Numbered from the stretch's first letter, positions 1-7,202 are shown. The stretch is DNA of 9,211 nt from Pseudomonadota bacterium (GCA_023416575.1 JAEZHL010000104.1:1-9211); one strand, 5' to 3'. Notes: generated by a model not told the origin, from the sequence alone. Numbers and translations are program-made.

Positions 1-243
1 ATTCACTCCGTGTCGATCATTGCAATTATCACGGCACATTCGTCGATCATCATCGCTGTTCTAAGCATCGACGGCTCCAAACTTCCGGCAAATAAACGGG
101 TGAAGCCCCGGAGCTTTTGATTATTGATCAGGAATGCTTGGCAGTCGGCTCACCAGCATCGAAGCGCTACGATTCGAGCTTTAAGATGGTGCAGAAGGCT
201 CCAGGCACTGGTCCGGGGCAATGATGCGGCCTATAACCCACCC
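1..243. other. Upstream non-coding region, lower G+C
   Basis: No convincing coding frame was found on either strand. Base composition is visibly more A+T rich than the genes that follow. The stretch contains a 7-bp inverted repeat, GCCCCGG at 105-111 and CCGGGGC at 213-219, with further complementary segments between them (see findings). A TATAAC hexamer lies at 232-237, just before the HAD start codon. A short CGGG/CCCG hairpin at 97-110 is followed by an imperfect T-rich run and could be a weak terminator of an upstream gene, but it is too small to call. In many alphaproteobacteria the gene before this HAD/ATP12 pair is a pseudouridine synthase; no trace of one is visible here. Confidence 0.5.
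209..237 (+). promoter_or_regulatory. Possible promoter giving a leaderless HAD mRNA
   Basis: A TATAAC hexamer at 232-237 matches a sigma-70-type -10 box at five of six positions. The start codon of the HAD gene is at 244, so transcription would begin at or within a base or two of the ATG. No Shine-Dalgarno sequence precedes that ATG, which fits a leaderless message. The -35 position (about 209-214, TGGTCC) is poor, so this is a weak call. Confidence 0.22.
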
Positions 244-927
244 ATGCGCCTCATCATCTTCGACTGCGACGGGACGCTCGTCGACAGCCAGCACATCATC
301 GTCGCCGCCATGACCCGCGCCTTCGCGGCGCACGGGATCGACTTACCCATGCGCGACAAGATCCTGTCGATCGTCGGGCTGTCGCTGCCGCTGGCGGTGG
401 CGCGGCTGCTGCCGGACGGGGTGGAGCCGCGGACGGTCGAGCGGGTCAGCGAGGCTTACCGGGAGGCGTTCGGGGAATTGCGGCGCGATCCCTGCCATCA
501 GGAGCCCATGTTCCCCGGCGCGCTGGAGGCGATCCGGGAGCTCGCGGGGCGGCCGGATGTCGTGCTCGGCGTCGCCACGGGCAAGTCGCGGCGCGGCGTC
601 GCGGCGCTGTTCGAGCGGTTCGAGATCGGCGGCCACTTCGTGACGATCCAGACGGCGGATACGCACCCCTCCAAGCCGCACCCGTCGATGATCCTCACGG
701 CGATGGCGGAGGTGGGCGGCCGCGCCGAGGATACGGTCATGATCGGTGATACAACTTTCGACATCGAGATGGCGCGCGCGGCCGGCGTCGGCGCCATCGG
801 GGTCGGCTGGGGCTATCATCCGACGGTTGCGCTGGAAGCCGCCGGCGCCCATCTGATCGTCGACCGCTGCCAGGAGCTGGTCGGCGCGGTCGACAAGCGC
901 TTCGGCGCATCAGGAGTGGCGGCGTGA
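244..927 (+). CDS. HAD-family hydrolase (Gph-like phosphatase)
   Basis: A 227-residue haloacid dehalogenase superfamily phosphatase, probably cytoplasmic and Mg-dependent, acting on a small phosphorylated metabolite. All four HAD motifs are visible: the nucleophile motif DCDGTLVDS at residues 7-15 (Asp7 nucleophile, Asp9 general acid/base), Thr112 in GVATGKS, Lys144 in SKPHP, and the metal-binding IGDTTFD at 167-173. The helical segment between motifs I and II is a C1-type cap as in phosphoglycolate phosphatase and beta-phosphoglucomutase relatives. The frame is open upstream to a TTG at 124, but the ATG at 244 puts the nucleophile motif at the usual N-terminal position. It overlaps the ATP12 gene by four bases (GTGA), so the two are almost certainly co-translated. 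The HAD class is certain. The substrate is not readable from sequence, and a phosphoglycolate phosphatase label would be a guess. Confidence 0.93.
   Translation: MRLIIFDCDGTLVDSQHIIVAAMTRAFAAHGIDLPMRDKILSIVGLSLPLAVARLLPDGVEPRTVERVSEAYREAFGELRRDPCHQEPMFPGALEAIRELAGRPDVVLGVATGKSRRGVAALFERFEIGGHFVTIQTADTHPSKPHPSMILTAMAEVGGRAEDTVMIGDTTFDIEMARAAGVGAIGVGWGYHPTVALEAAGAHLIVDRCQELVGAVDKRFGASGVAA
912..916 (+). promoter_or_regulatory. Ribosome binding site for the ATP12 gene
   Basis: AGGAG lies inside the last codons of the HAD gene, seven bases before the GTG at 924. It fixes that GTG as the start codon and supports translational coupling across the GTGA overlap. Confidence 0.7.
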
Positions 928-1706
928 CGGAATCCGATAAACCCGGCAAGGTCCCCGGCAGGGAAGACCTCGTGCCGCCGAAGCCGCGGCGGTTCTACAA
1001 GGAGGCGGCGGTCGCGGCGCTGCCCGTGGCCGAGGCCGGGCCCGCGACAGGGCTCTACGGCGTGACGCTCGACGGCCGGCCGGTGAAGACGCCGCGCAAG
1101 GTGCCGCTGGCGGTGCCGTACCCGGCGCTGGCGGAGGCGATCGCGGCCGAGTGGCAGGCCCAGGGGGAGCAAATCGACCCCGCCACGATGCCGCTGACCC
1201 GGTTCGCCAATAGCATCATCGACGGCGTGATCGGCCGCGAGGCGGAGGTGCGCGCCGATATCGTGAAGTACGCGGCGAGCGATCTCATCTGCTATCGCGC
1301 CGACGCGCCGCAGGAGCTGGTCGCGCGCCAGGCCGCCACCTGGGACCCGGTGATCGCGTGGGCGCGCACGGCGCTGGGCGCCCGGCTCGTGCTGACCGCG
1401 GGCGTGATGCCGGTTGCGCAGCCGGACGACGCGCTCGCAGGGATCGCGGCGGCGCTGGAGCCGTTCGACGCCTACCGGCTCGCCGGCCTCCACATCATGA
1501 CCACGCTCACCGGCTCGGCGCTGCTGGCGCTGGCGCTGGCGCATGGCGTGCTGTCGGCGGCCGAGGCGTGGGCGGCGGCGCACGTCGACGAGGACTGGCA
1601 GATCGAGCAGTGGGGCGAGGACGCGGAAGCGGCCGAACGCCGCCGCCGCCGCTGGGACGAGATGGACGCCGCAAGCCGCCTGCTGCAGCTCGTCAACCTT
1701 CAGTAA
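924..1706 (+). CDS. ATP12 family chaperone for F1-ATPase assembly
   Basis: A 260-residue ATP12-type chaperone. In the family, ATP12 binds the free F1 alpha subunit and shields it until it pairs with beta during assembly of ATP synthase. It acts in the cytosol of alphaproteobacteria and in the mitochondrial matrix of eukaryotes. Visible hallmarks, in order: RRFYKEA at residues 22-28, LDGRPVKTP at 49-57, EWQAQ at 76-80, an IDP..MPLTR stretch at 84-93, SDLICYR at 119-125, WDP at 140-142, and the acidic C-terminal VDEDWQIEQWGED at 221-233, which carries the conserved glutamates. Length is normal for the bacterial family. The GTG start is supported by AGGAG seven bases upstream. It is the downstream partner of the HAD gene with a four-base overlap. 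No clear terminator follows. Confidence 0.95.
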   Translation: MTESDKPGKVPGREDLVPPKPRRFYKEAAVAALPVAEAGPATGLYGVTLDGRPVKTPRKVPLAVPYPALAEAIAAEWQAQGEQIDPATMPLTRFANSIIDGVIGREAEVRADIVKYAASDLICYRADAPQELVARQAATWDPVIAWARTALGARLVLTAGVMPVAQPDDALAGIAAALEPFDAYRLAGLHIMTTLTGSALLALALAHGVLSAAEAWAAAHVDEDWQIEQWGEDAEAAERRRRRWDEMDAASRLLQLVNLQ

Positions 1707-1796
1707 ACCATAAAATCACTTTCCCGCCGACGATGTGGTGTCGTGATTAACGGCCCAGTCATCGGCGCGGGCGTATGCTCAGGACGCTGATGAGTT

Positions 1797-1801
1797 GGAG
1801 G
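1797..1801 (+). promoter_or_regulatory. Ribosome binding site for the small membrane protein gene
   Basis: GGAGG nine bases before the ATG at 1811. It decides between that ATG and in-frame upstream ATGs at 1775 and 1790, which lack a comparable site. Confidence 0.6.
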
Positions 1802-1810
1802 TCATGCGTC

Positions 1811-2149
1811 ATGAGTGGAACATTGGCAGTTTTCGGTGCCGCCTGGGGTGTCCTGATCTGCGGGACGGCCGGCGCGATCGGGTCGAAGGCAGTCCTCGCC
1901 GCCGCAGTGAACGAGGAGCAGCGCCAGGTGCTGCGGCAGGTTTTCCGGTGGGGTGGCATCGCAGCCGCCGTGGTGACGGGCATCATCGTGCTGGCGGCGA
2001 TCCGCGTCCTGCCGCAATGGGCCTACGCGGTGGCGCTGGTGCTGTGGTTCGGCCCGCTGCTGACGGTGCTGTCCTGCGTGCAGCAGCGCCTCGAGGCGGC
2101 GGCGGGGCAGGGCGAGGGCAGCTGCGTCGGATCTCTGTCGGCGGCGTGA
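1811..2149 (+). CDS. Small membrane protein of unknown function
   Basis: A 112-residue protein that I do not recognise. It has three likely membrane segments: residues about 5-27 (rich in Gly, Ala, Val and Leu), about 49-66 (GIAAAVVTGIIVLAAIRV), and about 70-89 (starting WAYAVALVLWF). Between the first and second is a short polar, charged helix (VNEEQRQVLRQVFRW, 33-47). The C-terminal 20 residues are polar and Gly/Ser-rich. The start at 1811 is chosen because GGAGG lies nine bases upstream; starting at 1775 would add 12 residues. It sits alone between the ATP12 gene and pccB, with gaps of 104 and 144 bases, on the same strand as both. It could be a general inner-membrane protein; nothing ties it to propionate metabolism or to ATP synthase beyond position. 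The coding call rests on the ribosome binding site, hydrophobic pattern and open frame. Confidence 0.7.
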   Translation: MSGTLAVFGAAWGVLICGTAGAIGSKAVLAAAVNEEQRQVLRQVFRWGGIAAAVVTGIIVLAAIRVLPQWAYAVALVLWFGPLLTVLSCVQQRLEAAAGQGEGSCVGSLSAA

Positions 2150-2293
2150 GGGCGGCGCCGATTCCCCTCCCTGGCATCGGGCCCAAGCCACCGGCAGGCA
2201 GGTCTGCGGATCGCGCCGATTTGCACCCCGTCCGGCGCATGCTATGCACCCGGTCTTGACTCACTTCGATGCCCAAAGGGGTTTCTGCCCGCG
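2150..2293 (+). promoter_or_regulatory. pccB upstream region
   Basis: A non-coding gap that should hold the pccB promoter if pccB is not read through from upstream. The best candidate is TTGCAC at 2221-2226 and TATGCA at 2243-2248, 16 bases apart, a weak match. A TTGACT at 2256-2261 has no suitable -10 box. A 9-bp direct repeat, GCGCCGATT, occurs at 2155-2163 and 2213-2221. No strong Shine-Dalgarno is seen before the pccB ATG; AAAGGGG at 2275-2281 is twelve bases away. Confidence 0.3.
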
Positions 2294-3826
2294 ATGAAGA
2301 ATAATCTCGAAGAGTTGGAGCGGCGCCGCGCGGAGGCACGGCTGGGTGGCGGCCAGGCGCGCATCGACGCCCAGCACAAGCGCGGCAAGCTGACCGCTCG
2401 CGAGCGCATCTCGCTGCTCTTGGATGAGAACTCCTTCGAGGAGTTCGACATGTTCGTCGAGCACCGCTGCACCGACTTCGGCATGGCCAAGGCGAAGATC
2501 CCGGGCGATGGCGTCGTCACCGGCTGGGGCACGATCAACGGCCGCACCGTCTACGTGTTCGCCAAGGATTTCACGGTGTTCGGCGGCTCGCTGTCGGAGG
2601 CGCACGCCAACAAGATCATGAAGATCCAGGACATGGCGCTGAAGAACCGCGCGCCTGTCATCGGGCTGTTCGACGCCGGCGGGGCGCGGATCCAGGAGGG
2701 CGTGGCGGCGCTCGGCGGCTACGGCGAGGTATTCCTGCGCAACGTGCTGGCCTCCGGCGTCATCCCGCAGATCTCGGTGATCATGGGCCCGTGCGCGGGT
2801 GGCGACGTGTACTCGCCGGCGATGACGGACTTCATCTTCATGGTGAAGGACACGAGCTACATGTTCGTCACCGGCCCCGACGTGGTGAAGACGGTGACCA
2901 ACGAGACCGTCACGGCGGAGGATCTCGGCGGGGCGCGCGTCCACACGACCAAGTCCGCGATCGCCGATCACGCCTACGAGAACGACGTCGAGGCGCTGCT
3001 GCAGATGCGGCGGCTGATGGATTTCCTGCCGTCGAATAACCGCTCAGGGGTCCCGGTGCTGCCGACCCGCGACAGCGCCGATCGCGTCGAGACCTCGCTC
3101 GATACGCTGATCCCCGACAACCCGAACAAGCCCTACGACATCAAGGAGCTGGTGCTGAAGGTCGTTGACGAGGGCGACTTCTTCGAGATTCAGGAAGCCT
3201 TCGCGAAGAACATCGTCACGGGCTTCGCGCGGATGGAAGGGCGCACGGTCGGCGTCGTCGCCAACCAGCCGCTGGTGCTGGCCGGCGTTCTCGATTCCGA
3301 TGCCTCGCGCAAGGCGGCCCGGTTCGTGCGCTTCTGCGATTGCTTCGATATTCCAATCGTCACGTTCGTCGATGTCCCCGGGTTCCTGCCCGGCACGGCG
3401 CAGGAATACGGCGGGCTCATCAAACACGGCGCCAAGCTGCTGTTCGCCTACGCCGAGGCCACGGTGCCGAAGGTGACGCTGATCACGCGTAAGGCTTACG
3501 GCGGCGCCTATGACGTGATGAGCTCCAAGCACATCCGCGGGGACGTCAACTATGCCTGGCCGTCAGCCGAAATCGCGGTGATGGGAGCGAAAGGGGCGGC
3601 CGAGATCCTCTACCGATCGGAGCTCGGTGATCCAGCGAAGATCGAGGCGCGCATCAAGGAGTATCAGGATCGCTTCGCCAATCCTTTCGTTGCGGCCGAG
3701 CGCGGCTACATCGACGAGGTCATACTCCCACGCAATACCCGCCGCCGCATCTGCCGGGCGCTCAATATGCTGCGCAACAAGACAGTCGAGAATCCGTGGA
3801 AGAAGCACGATAACATTCCGCTTTGA
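2294..3826 (+). CDS. pccB: Propionyl-CoA carboxylase beta subunit (carboxyltransferase)
   Basis: A complete 510-residue biotin-dependent acyl-CoA carboxyltransferase. It moves the carboxyl group from carboxybiotin, carried on the alpha subunit, to propionyl-CoA to give methylmalonyl-CoA, feeding propionate, odd-chain fatty acid and branched amino acid carbon into central metabolism. The N-terminal KRGKLTARERISLLLD (29-44) and VVTGWGTINGR (74-84) mark the first crotonase-fold half. DAGGARIQEGV (127-137) and GPCAGGDVYSPA (165-176) supply one oxyanion hole. The second half has VDVPGFLPGTAQE (359-371) and KAYGGAYDVMSSKH (400-413). Asp407 in that last motif matches the position that sets preference for propionyl- over acetyl-CoA in studied homologues. 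Length and closeness to the best-known PccB pattern are normal. Its partner pccA is on the same strand but about 3.7 kb downstream, separated by three other genes. No terminator is visible after the stop codon. Confidence 0.97.
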   Translation: MKNNLEELERRRAEARLGGGQARIDAQHKRGKLTARERISLLLDENSFEEFDMFVEHRCTDFGMAKAKIPGDGVVTGWGTINGRTVYVFAKDFTVFGGSLSEAHANKIMKIQDMALKNRAPVIGLFDAGGARIQEGVAALGGYGEVFLRNVLASGVIPQISVIMGPCAGGDVYSPAMTDFIFMVKDTSYMFVTGPDVVKTVTNETVTAEDLGGARVHTTKSAIADHAYENDVEALLQMRRLMDFLPSNNRSGVPVLPTRDSADRVETSLDTLIPDNPNKPYDIKELVLKVVDEGDFFEIQEAFAKNIVTGFARMEGRTVGVVANQPLVLAGVLDSDASRKAARFVRFCDCFDIPIVTFVDVPGFLPGTAQEYGGLIKHGAKLLFAYAEATVPKVTLITRKAYGGAYDVMSSKHIRGDVNYAWPSAEIAVMGAKGAAEILYRSELGDPAKIEARIKEYQDRFANPFVAAERGYIDEVILPRNTRRRICRALNMLRNKTVENPWKKHDNIPL

Positions 3827-3862
3827 TCTGAGTGGCAGAGCGCTTCTTTCCGAGATAATCGC

Positions 3863-4843
3863 GTGAATCTCGAATGTCCGAATAGCGTGCTCGATTCCAT
3901 CGAGCCTGGAAGGTTTTGGCGTGGCTCAATTCTTTTTCGGAAGAGAGATGGCACTTTGCTCATCAAGTGTCATGAGCGGCGCCAGAATGCGCCAGTATTC
4001 ATAAAATACTACAATTTTTGTGGTGGAGCGATTGAGGCGCAGCGCGAATACGATGCACTGCGCAGCTATTCCGCCGTGAGCGGAAATGGAAAGGTTGGGG
4101 TGCCGCAACCGATCGGTATTTTCCGTGACTCGGCGAGTGGGGCCATGGTCGCGTCAGAATGGGTGAACTGCCCGATGGCGTTGACTTGGCTCAATATCGG
4201 CTCCGTAGTGCCTTCTGTTCGAACCCGCGTACTGCGGGATACCGCACGATGGCTGCGCTGGTTCCACGATGCAGCACCAAGTCACGATCGCAGCCTGGAA
4301 GACTCGCTGGATCTGGAACAACTCTGCGCAGACCTTGAGTTGATTGCGGAGCGAGGATCACAGTTGCTGCCGCGGCACAAGTTCCGTCCTTGTCGCAAGG
4401 CCATACTGGATAAGGCCGCAGTCAAAATTCCAAATGTCACCCATGCCCGCCTTCATGGTGATCTCTGGCTGAAAAATGTGCTGCTATCTCCTTCGAGGAC
4501 CATAGGGTTGGACTTCGCTACTGGCTCAATAGGTCCAATATTCACCGATATTGGCAAGTTCCTGAGCCATGCCGCAATTCTCGAGATCTATGGCAGCCTC
4601 GGAAGCGTGAGCAGGCGCTTCTTCGACGGAGCTTCCACCTTCATCGACGCGTATTCAAACGGGGAGCGCGATGGGGCAGATACGGCTTTGCTGCTTTTCA
4701 ACAGCCGCGCCCTGGTGGATCGCGCAAATGAGCAGATGGGAAGGGCCACATCGCAATCAACGATAAAAAGGATGCGACGCCTCAGGGAGGCTGAGTGTGT
4801 CCTGCACATACTGGGCGACCTCATGAGGCAGCTTGCCAGGTAG
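3863..4843 (+). CDS. APH/kinase-fold phosphotransferase, substrate unknown
   Basis: A 326-residue protein of the aminoglycoside-phosphotransferase/choline-kinase-like branch of the protein kinase fold, expected to transfer the ATP gamma-phosphate to a small molecule or glycan. Visible catalytic parts: a candidate ATP-binding lysine in VFIKYY (Lys48), a helix with Glu58/Glu62, the hinge-like segment MVASEWV (95-101), the catalytic loop HGDLWLKNVLL (198-208; Asp200 base, Asn205 metal ligand), and IGLDF (Asp217, metal) followed by GPIFTDIGKFL (224-234), the family's usual GP..DL.RF pattern. All key residues are present, so it should be active. The start is a GTG with GAGA seven bases upstream. 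It begins 36 bases after pccB with no visible terminator, so it may be read from the pccB transcript, and it ends 23 bases from the end of the opposing nucleotidyltransferase gene. G+C and codon choice (ATA, AAT, AGG used) differ from pccB, suggesting transfer. A drug-resistance role is not indicated. Confidence 0.85.
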   Translation: MNLECPNSVLDSIEPGRFWRGSILFRKRDGTLLIKCHERRQNAPVFIKYYNFCGGAIEAQREYDALRSYSAVSGNGKVGVPQPIGIFRDSASGAMVASEWVNCPMALTWLNIGSVVPSVRTRVLRDTARWLRWFHDAAPSHDRSLEDSLDLEQLCADLELIAERGSQLLPRHKFRPCRKAILDKAAVKIPNVTHARLHGDLWLKNVLLSPSRTIGLDFATGSIGPIFTDIGKFLSHAAILEIYGSLGSVSRRFFDGASTFIDAYSNGERDGADTALLLFNSRALVDRANEQMGRATSQSTIKRMRRLREAECVLHILGDLMRQLAR

Positions 4844-4866
4844 CTGCTCGCGGTCGGTGAAGTTGA

Positions 4867-6465
4867 TTATGAATGCAGCGCTAGCGTTTGCATTGCCGCC
4901 AGAATCTCTGGGTGGTCCGCTAATCCTAGGTGCTCGACGTGCTCCATGGCTTCGGCCGTATTGTCACTCGCGTGAAGCAGCCTTTGCAGTTTATGAACCT
5001 TTTCGCCGAGTTCGCTGCGAATCGTGAGCTTGATCAGAACGTTTTCGTTGTCGACGCGGGGATATTTGCGCCGCGTCTTGCGGGATGGTGGTCGTGGCGA
5101 TCGATCGATGCAGACGAACCAATAAATCGGAGCCGCCCGCCCCCCGGGGGCTTGCGGATCGAGCCAATTGCCGCCGCGTACACTACGCGCGACGCGATCG
5201 CTGAGTGCGCCCGAAACCGATCCTTCAGCGATAATTGTGAATGACCTGGAGAGTGCGGCGCGGATCCCGTCGACTGGTTCCAGGCCGCGGCCGAAGTCGC
5301 GCACGAAAAACGTTGCGAGACCTGGTGCGAATGTGGACCGGCCAAAATAGCGGTGTTTCAAAAATGCATTCTTATTACTGTAGAAGCCGATAAGATCAAT
5401 TCCGGGAAAAGCGCCAGCTTTCTTCAAAGCCGACTCGATGTCGTCAAAAGTCCGCGGGGGTTGTTCGCTAGCGGCGATTGCCAAGCGTTCGAGTTCGGCT
5501 GGGTATTTCGGATCCGGGAATGTGGACGGCCCTATGATGCTCGTTCCGGGCGGGACACGACGTGATTTGATGTGGAACAGCAGGTGATAGGCGAAGGACA
5601 GGTAGCGCCATTTCGGCGAGGGGGCGCGGACGCCCTGCGGTGAAATCTCAGCCGAATCCAGTATTCGACGGGCCATGCTGGGAAGGAAATACGGTACCTG
5701 ATTGAAGAAATGGCCGCCGCTGCCGTCATCCGTGTAAACGTCCAGCGGAAACGTGCCGGCGGCCTCGGAAAATCGCCTCCTGAGCTCCGCCGCGGAGTTG
5801 GCTGAAATCAGCATATCGATATCGCCGGTGTGCGTGCCGCCCTCGATTGCTTCGCTCCAGCGCAGCACAACGTAATCAAGTCCATCAAGCCGCTGAATGA
5901 TATCGATGGGCTTCAGCCCGGCAGGTGCGTATTGGCGGCGTTGGTCATTGGACTTGATTGCGCTTTTCAGTACCAGATAGCTGCGCGGCCTTCCCTCATC
6001 AGGGATGATCGTTCGTCCGACGATGCTGAGGCGCTTCCGGCGCCGAAACCGGGGCAGAGCGAGAGAGGCGGCAAAAAGCTCCGGCCCAATTGGGATCAGA
6101 ATGGTTTCAAATCGGGATAATGCTTTGACAGAGGTGAGGGCCAGACTGGAAATGCCATGGAGAATTGCGACACGGCAGTTGTTTTCGTGCACGCTCCGAA
6201 GCTTGCGATAACGGGACACGGCATGATCGAGAAACCGTTCAGCTTCCTCCGGGCCGCTGCGGGTGAGGACGAGGACATCGCGGGCGCCGTGCTGAGGGAG
6301 GATCCGAGCAAATTTTTCGTGTGGCGGTAATGCTACCGCGACCAGCTTGCCGGCTATGAGTGCCGAGAGGTCAACGGGAGATGGCATGCTCCGGTGGCTG
6401 CCGAGGTTGGGATCGGACAACGGAACAGCCTCCGATTTGGCAAGATCGAGCGGGTTGGTGCTCAT
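4867..6465 (-). CDS. Large multi-domain nucleotidyltransferase, uncharacterised
   Basis: A 532-residue protein with a DNA-polymerase-beta-type nucleotidyltransferase core in the middle. The core begins near YVVLRWSEA (residues 198-206), followed by a Gly-Gly and the metal-binding GDIDMLI (214-220; Asp215, Asp217). A third likely catalytic Asp (Asp242) lies in PLDVYTDD. The segment SFAYHLLFHIKS (290-301) is typical of uncharacterised NTP_transf_5-like proteins. About 180 residues precede the core and look like a Rossmann-type alpha/beta region (DVLVLTR at 63-69, ETILIPIGPE at 120-129) without a clear cofactor motif. About 230 residues follow, including FFVRDFG (386-392) and PIYWFVCIDRSP (446-457), which I cannot assign. 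The ATG at 6465 is preferred because it overlaps the stop of the upstream P-loop gene as ATGA; an in-frame GTG at 6504 would add 13 residues. Substrate unknown; a sugar, lipid-glycan or protein target are all possible. Confidence 0.82.
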   Translation of the reverse strand: MSTNPLDLAKSEAVPLSDPNLGSHRSMPSPVDLSALIAGKLVAVALPPHEKFARILPQHGARDVLVLTRSGPEEAERFLDHAVSRYRKLRSVHENNCRVAILHGISSLALTSVKALSRFETILIPIGPELFAASLALPRFRRRKRLSIVGRTIIPDEGRPRSYLVLKSAIKSNDQRRQYAPAGLKPIDIIQRLDGLDYVVLRWSEAIEGGTHTGDIDMLISANSAAELRRRFSEAAGTFPLDVYTDDGSGGHFFNQVPYFLPSMARRILDSAEISPQGVRAPSPKWRYLSFAYHLLFHIKSRRVPPGTSIIGPSTFPDPKYPAELERLAIAASEQPPRTFDDIESALKKAGAFPGIDLIGFYSNKNAFLKHRYFGRSTFAPGLATFFVRDFGRGLEPVDGIRAALSRSFTIIAEGSVSGALSDRVARSVRGGNWLDPQAPGGRAAPIYWFVCIDRSPRPPSRKTRRKYPRVDNENVLIKLTIRSELGEKVHKLQRLLHASDNTAEAMEHVEHLGLADHPEILAAMQTLALHS

Positions 6466-7202
6466 GCCATGCAACGGAATGAAGGCGCGCCATTGCTTGA
6501 GCACGGCTCAACATAGAGCACGCGCGTCGATGGCTTCTGCGCAACGGCCGCAGCGACATAGGCCTGCCACTGCGCATAGCATTGTGCGACCCACTGGCTG
6601 TCCCGATAGAGATCTTGCTCGAGCCGCGGCGAGCGGATGCCGAATGCGAGTCGGGCGCGCCGTAATGGTGTCCTCACAAGCTCTTTCCAGGCCATTCGGA
6701 GCAGCCCTTTGGCTCGCTGGCGCGATCTGGCCCTGCTCGCGAATTGCGCGAGAAGCTGTTGCTGGCTGGGGAGGATCGTAACGATCTGGATATCATCGCC
6801 AAGCCCGAGGACCTTGAGCCCGGGATCGGCCTCATAGCCATCGATCGCGAACCGGTAGATGGACGTGATGTCGTAGTGCACGACGAGCAAGTCAGACGCG
6901 CCGAACGCCTCCGCAGATGAGATGCCGCTGCGCTCGATACGGCGCCGCAATTCATTCGTGACCTCAAGCGCGGTGCCCGCGTCGGCAAACGTGCCGAACT
7001 CGGATTGGATGCTCGCAGGAAGCGTCCTCTGCCTGAGTTGCGCGAGGAACGTGCTTTTGCCGGCACCCGACGGGCCAGCCACCAGCAAGAGCCGGGCTCT
7101 GGTGGTGGTCGCGTTCTGACCTGCGGAGATGGTATCGGGCGATGCCATGGGTGGATTGTTGTTGTGGAGATCTCGCCCGACGAGCGATTGTACACGAGTC
7201 AA
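6462..7202 (-). CDS. P-loop NTPase, small-molecule-kinase-like
   Basis: A 246-residue P-loop protein of the kinase-like group. LLLVAGPSGAGKST (residues 38-51) is a textbook Walker A motif with Lys49. LLVVHYDI (105-112) fits a Walker B strand with Asp111. IVTILPSQQQLLAQF (140-154) resembles the strand-plus-helix after the substrate site in gluconate- and adenylylsulfate-kinase-like enzymes. An arginine-rich stretch (157-189) could be the lid. The C-terminal VLYVEP (228-233) is a final strand. The TTG start at 7202 is supported by GGAGAGG seven bases upstream; an ATG at 7148 would remove 18 N-terminal residues but has no visible ribosome binding site. It is the first gene of a two-gene minus-strand operon and its stop overlaps the nucleotidyltransferase ATG. 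It could be a metabolite kinase, or a regulatory ATPase for its partner. Substrate unknown. Confidence 0.82.
   Translation of the reverse strand: MTRVQSLVGRDLHNNNPPMASPDTISAGQNATTTRARLLLVAGPSGAGKSTFLAQLRQRTLPASIQSEFGTFADAGTALEVTNELRRRIERSGISSAEAFGASDLLVVHYDITSIYRFAIDGYEADPGLKVLGLGDDIQIVTILPSQQQLLAQFASRARSRQRAKGLLRMAWKELVRTPLRRARLAFGIRSPRLEQDLYRDSQWVAQCYAQWQAYVAAAVAQKPSTRVLYVEPCSSNGAPSFRCMA

Noticed and set aside
131..205. tRNA-like sequence around GATTCGAGC
   Set aside because: The flanking bases cannot form the 5-bp T stem, and no acceptor or anticodon stem of proper size is present.
124..243. A 40-residue N-terminal extension of the HAD protein from a TTG at 124
   Set aside because: The added residues are Arg/His-rich and unlike the family, and the ATG at 244 puts the nucleophile motif at its normal place near the N terminus.
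816..1583. Minus-strand open frame of 255 codons across the HAD/ATP12 genes
   Set aside because: An Arg-rich, low-information translation lying opposite two well-supported genes; a shadow of G+C-rich codon structure.
2261..2971. Minus-strand open frame of 236 codons across the start of pccB
   Set aside because: Antisense to the conserved carboxyltransferase domain, with no motif or ribosome binding site that would support it.
3863..4843. Reading the phosphotransferase as an aminoglycoside resistance gene
   Set aside because: Only the general kinase-fold motifs match. The chromosomal setting beside an uncharacterised kinase and nucleotidyltransferase gives no support for a resistance role.
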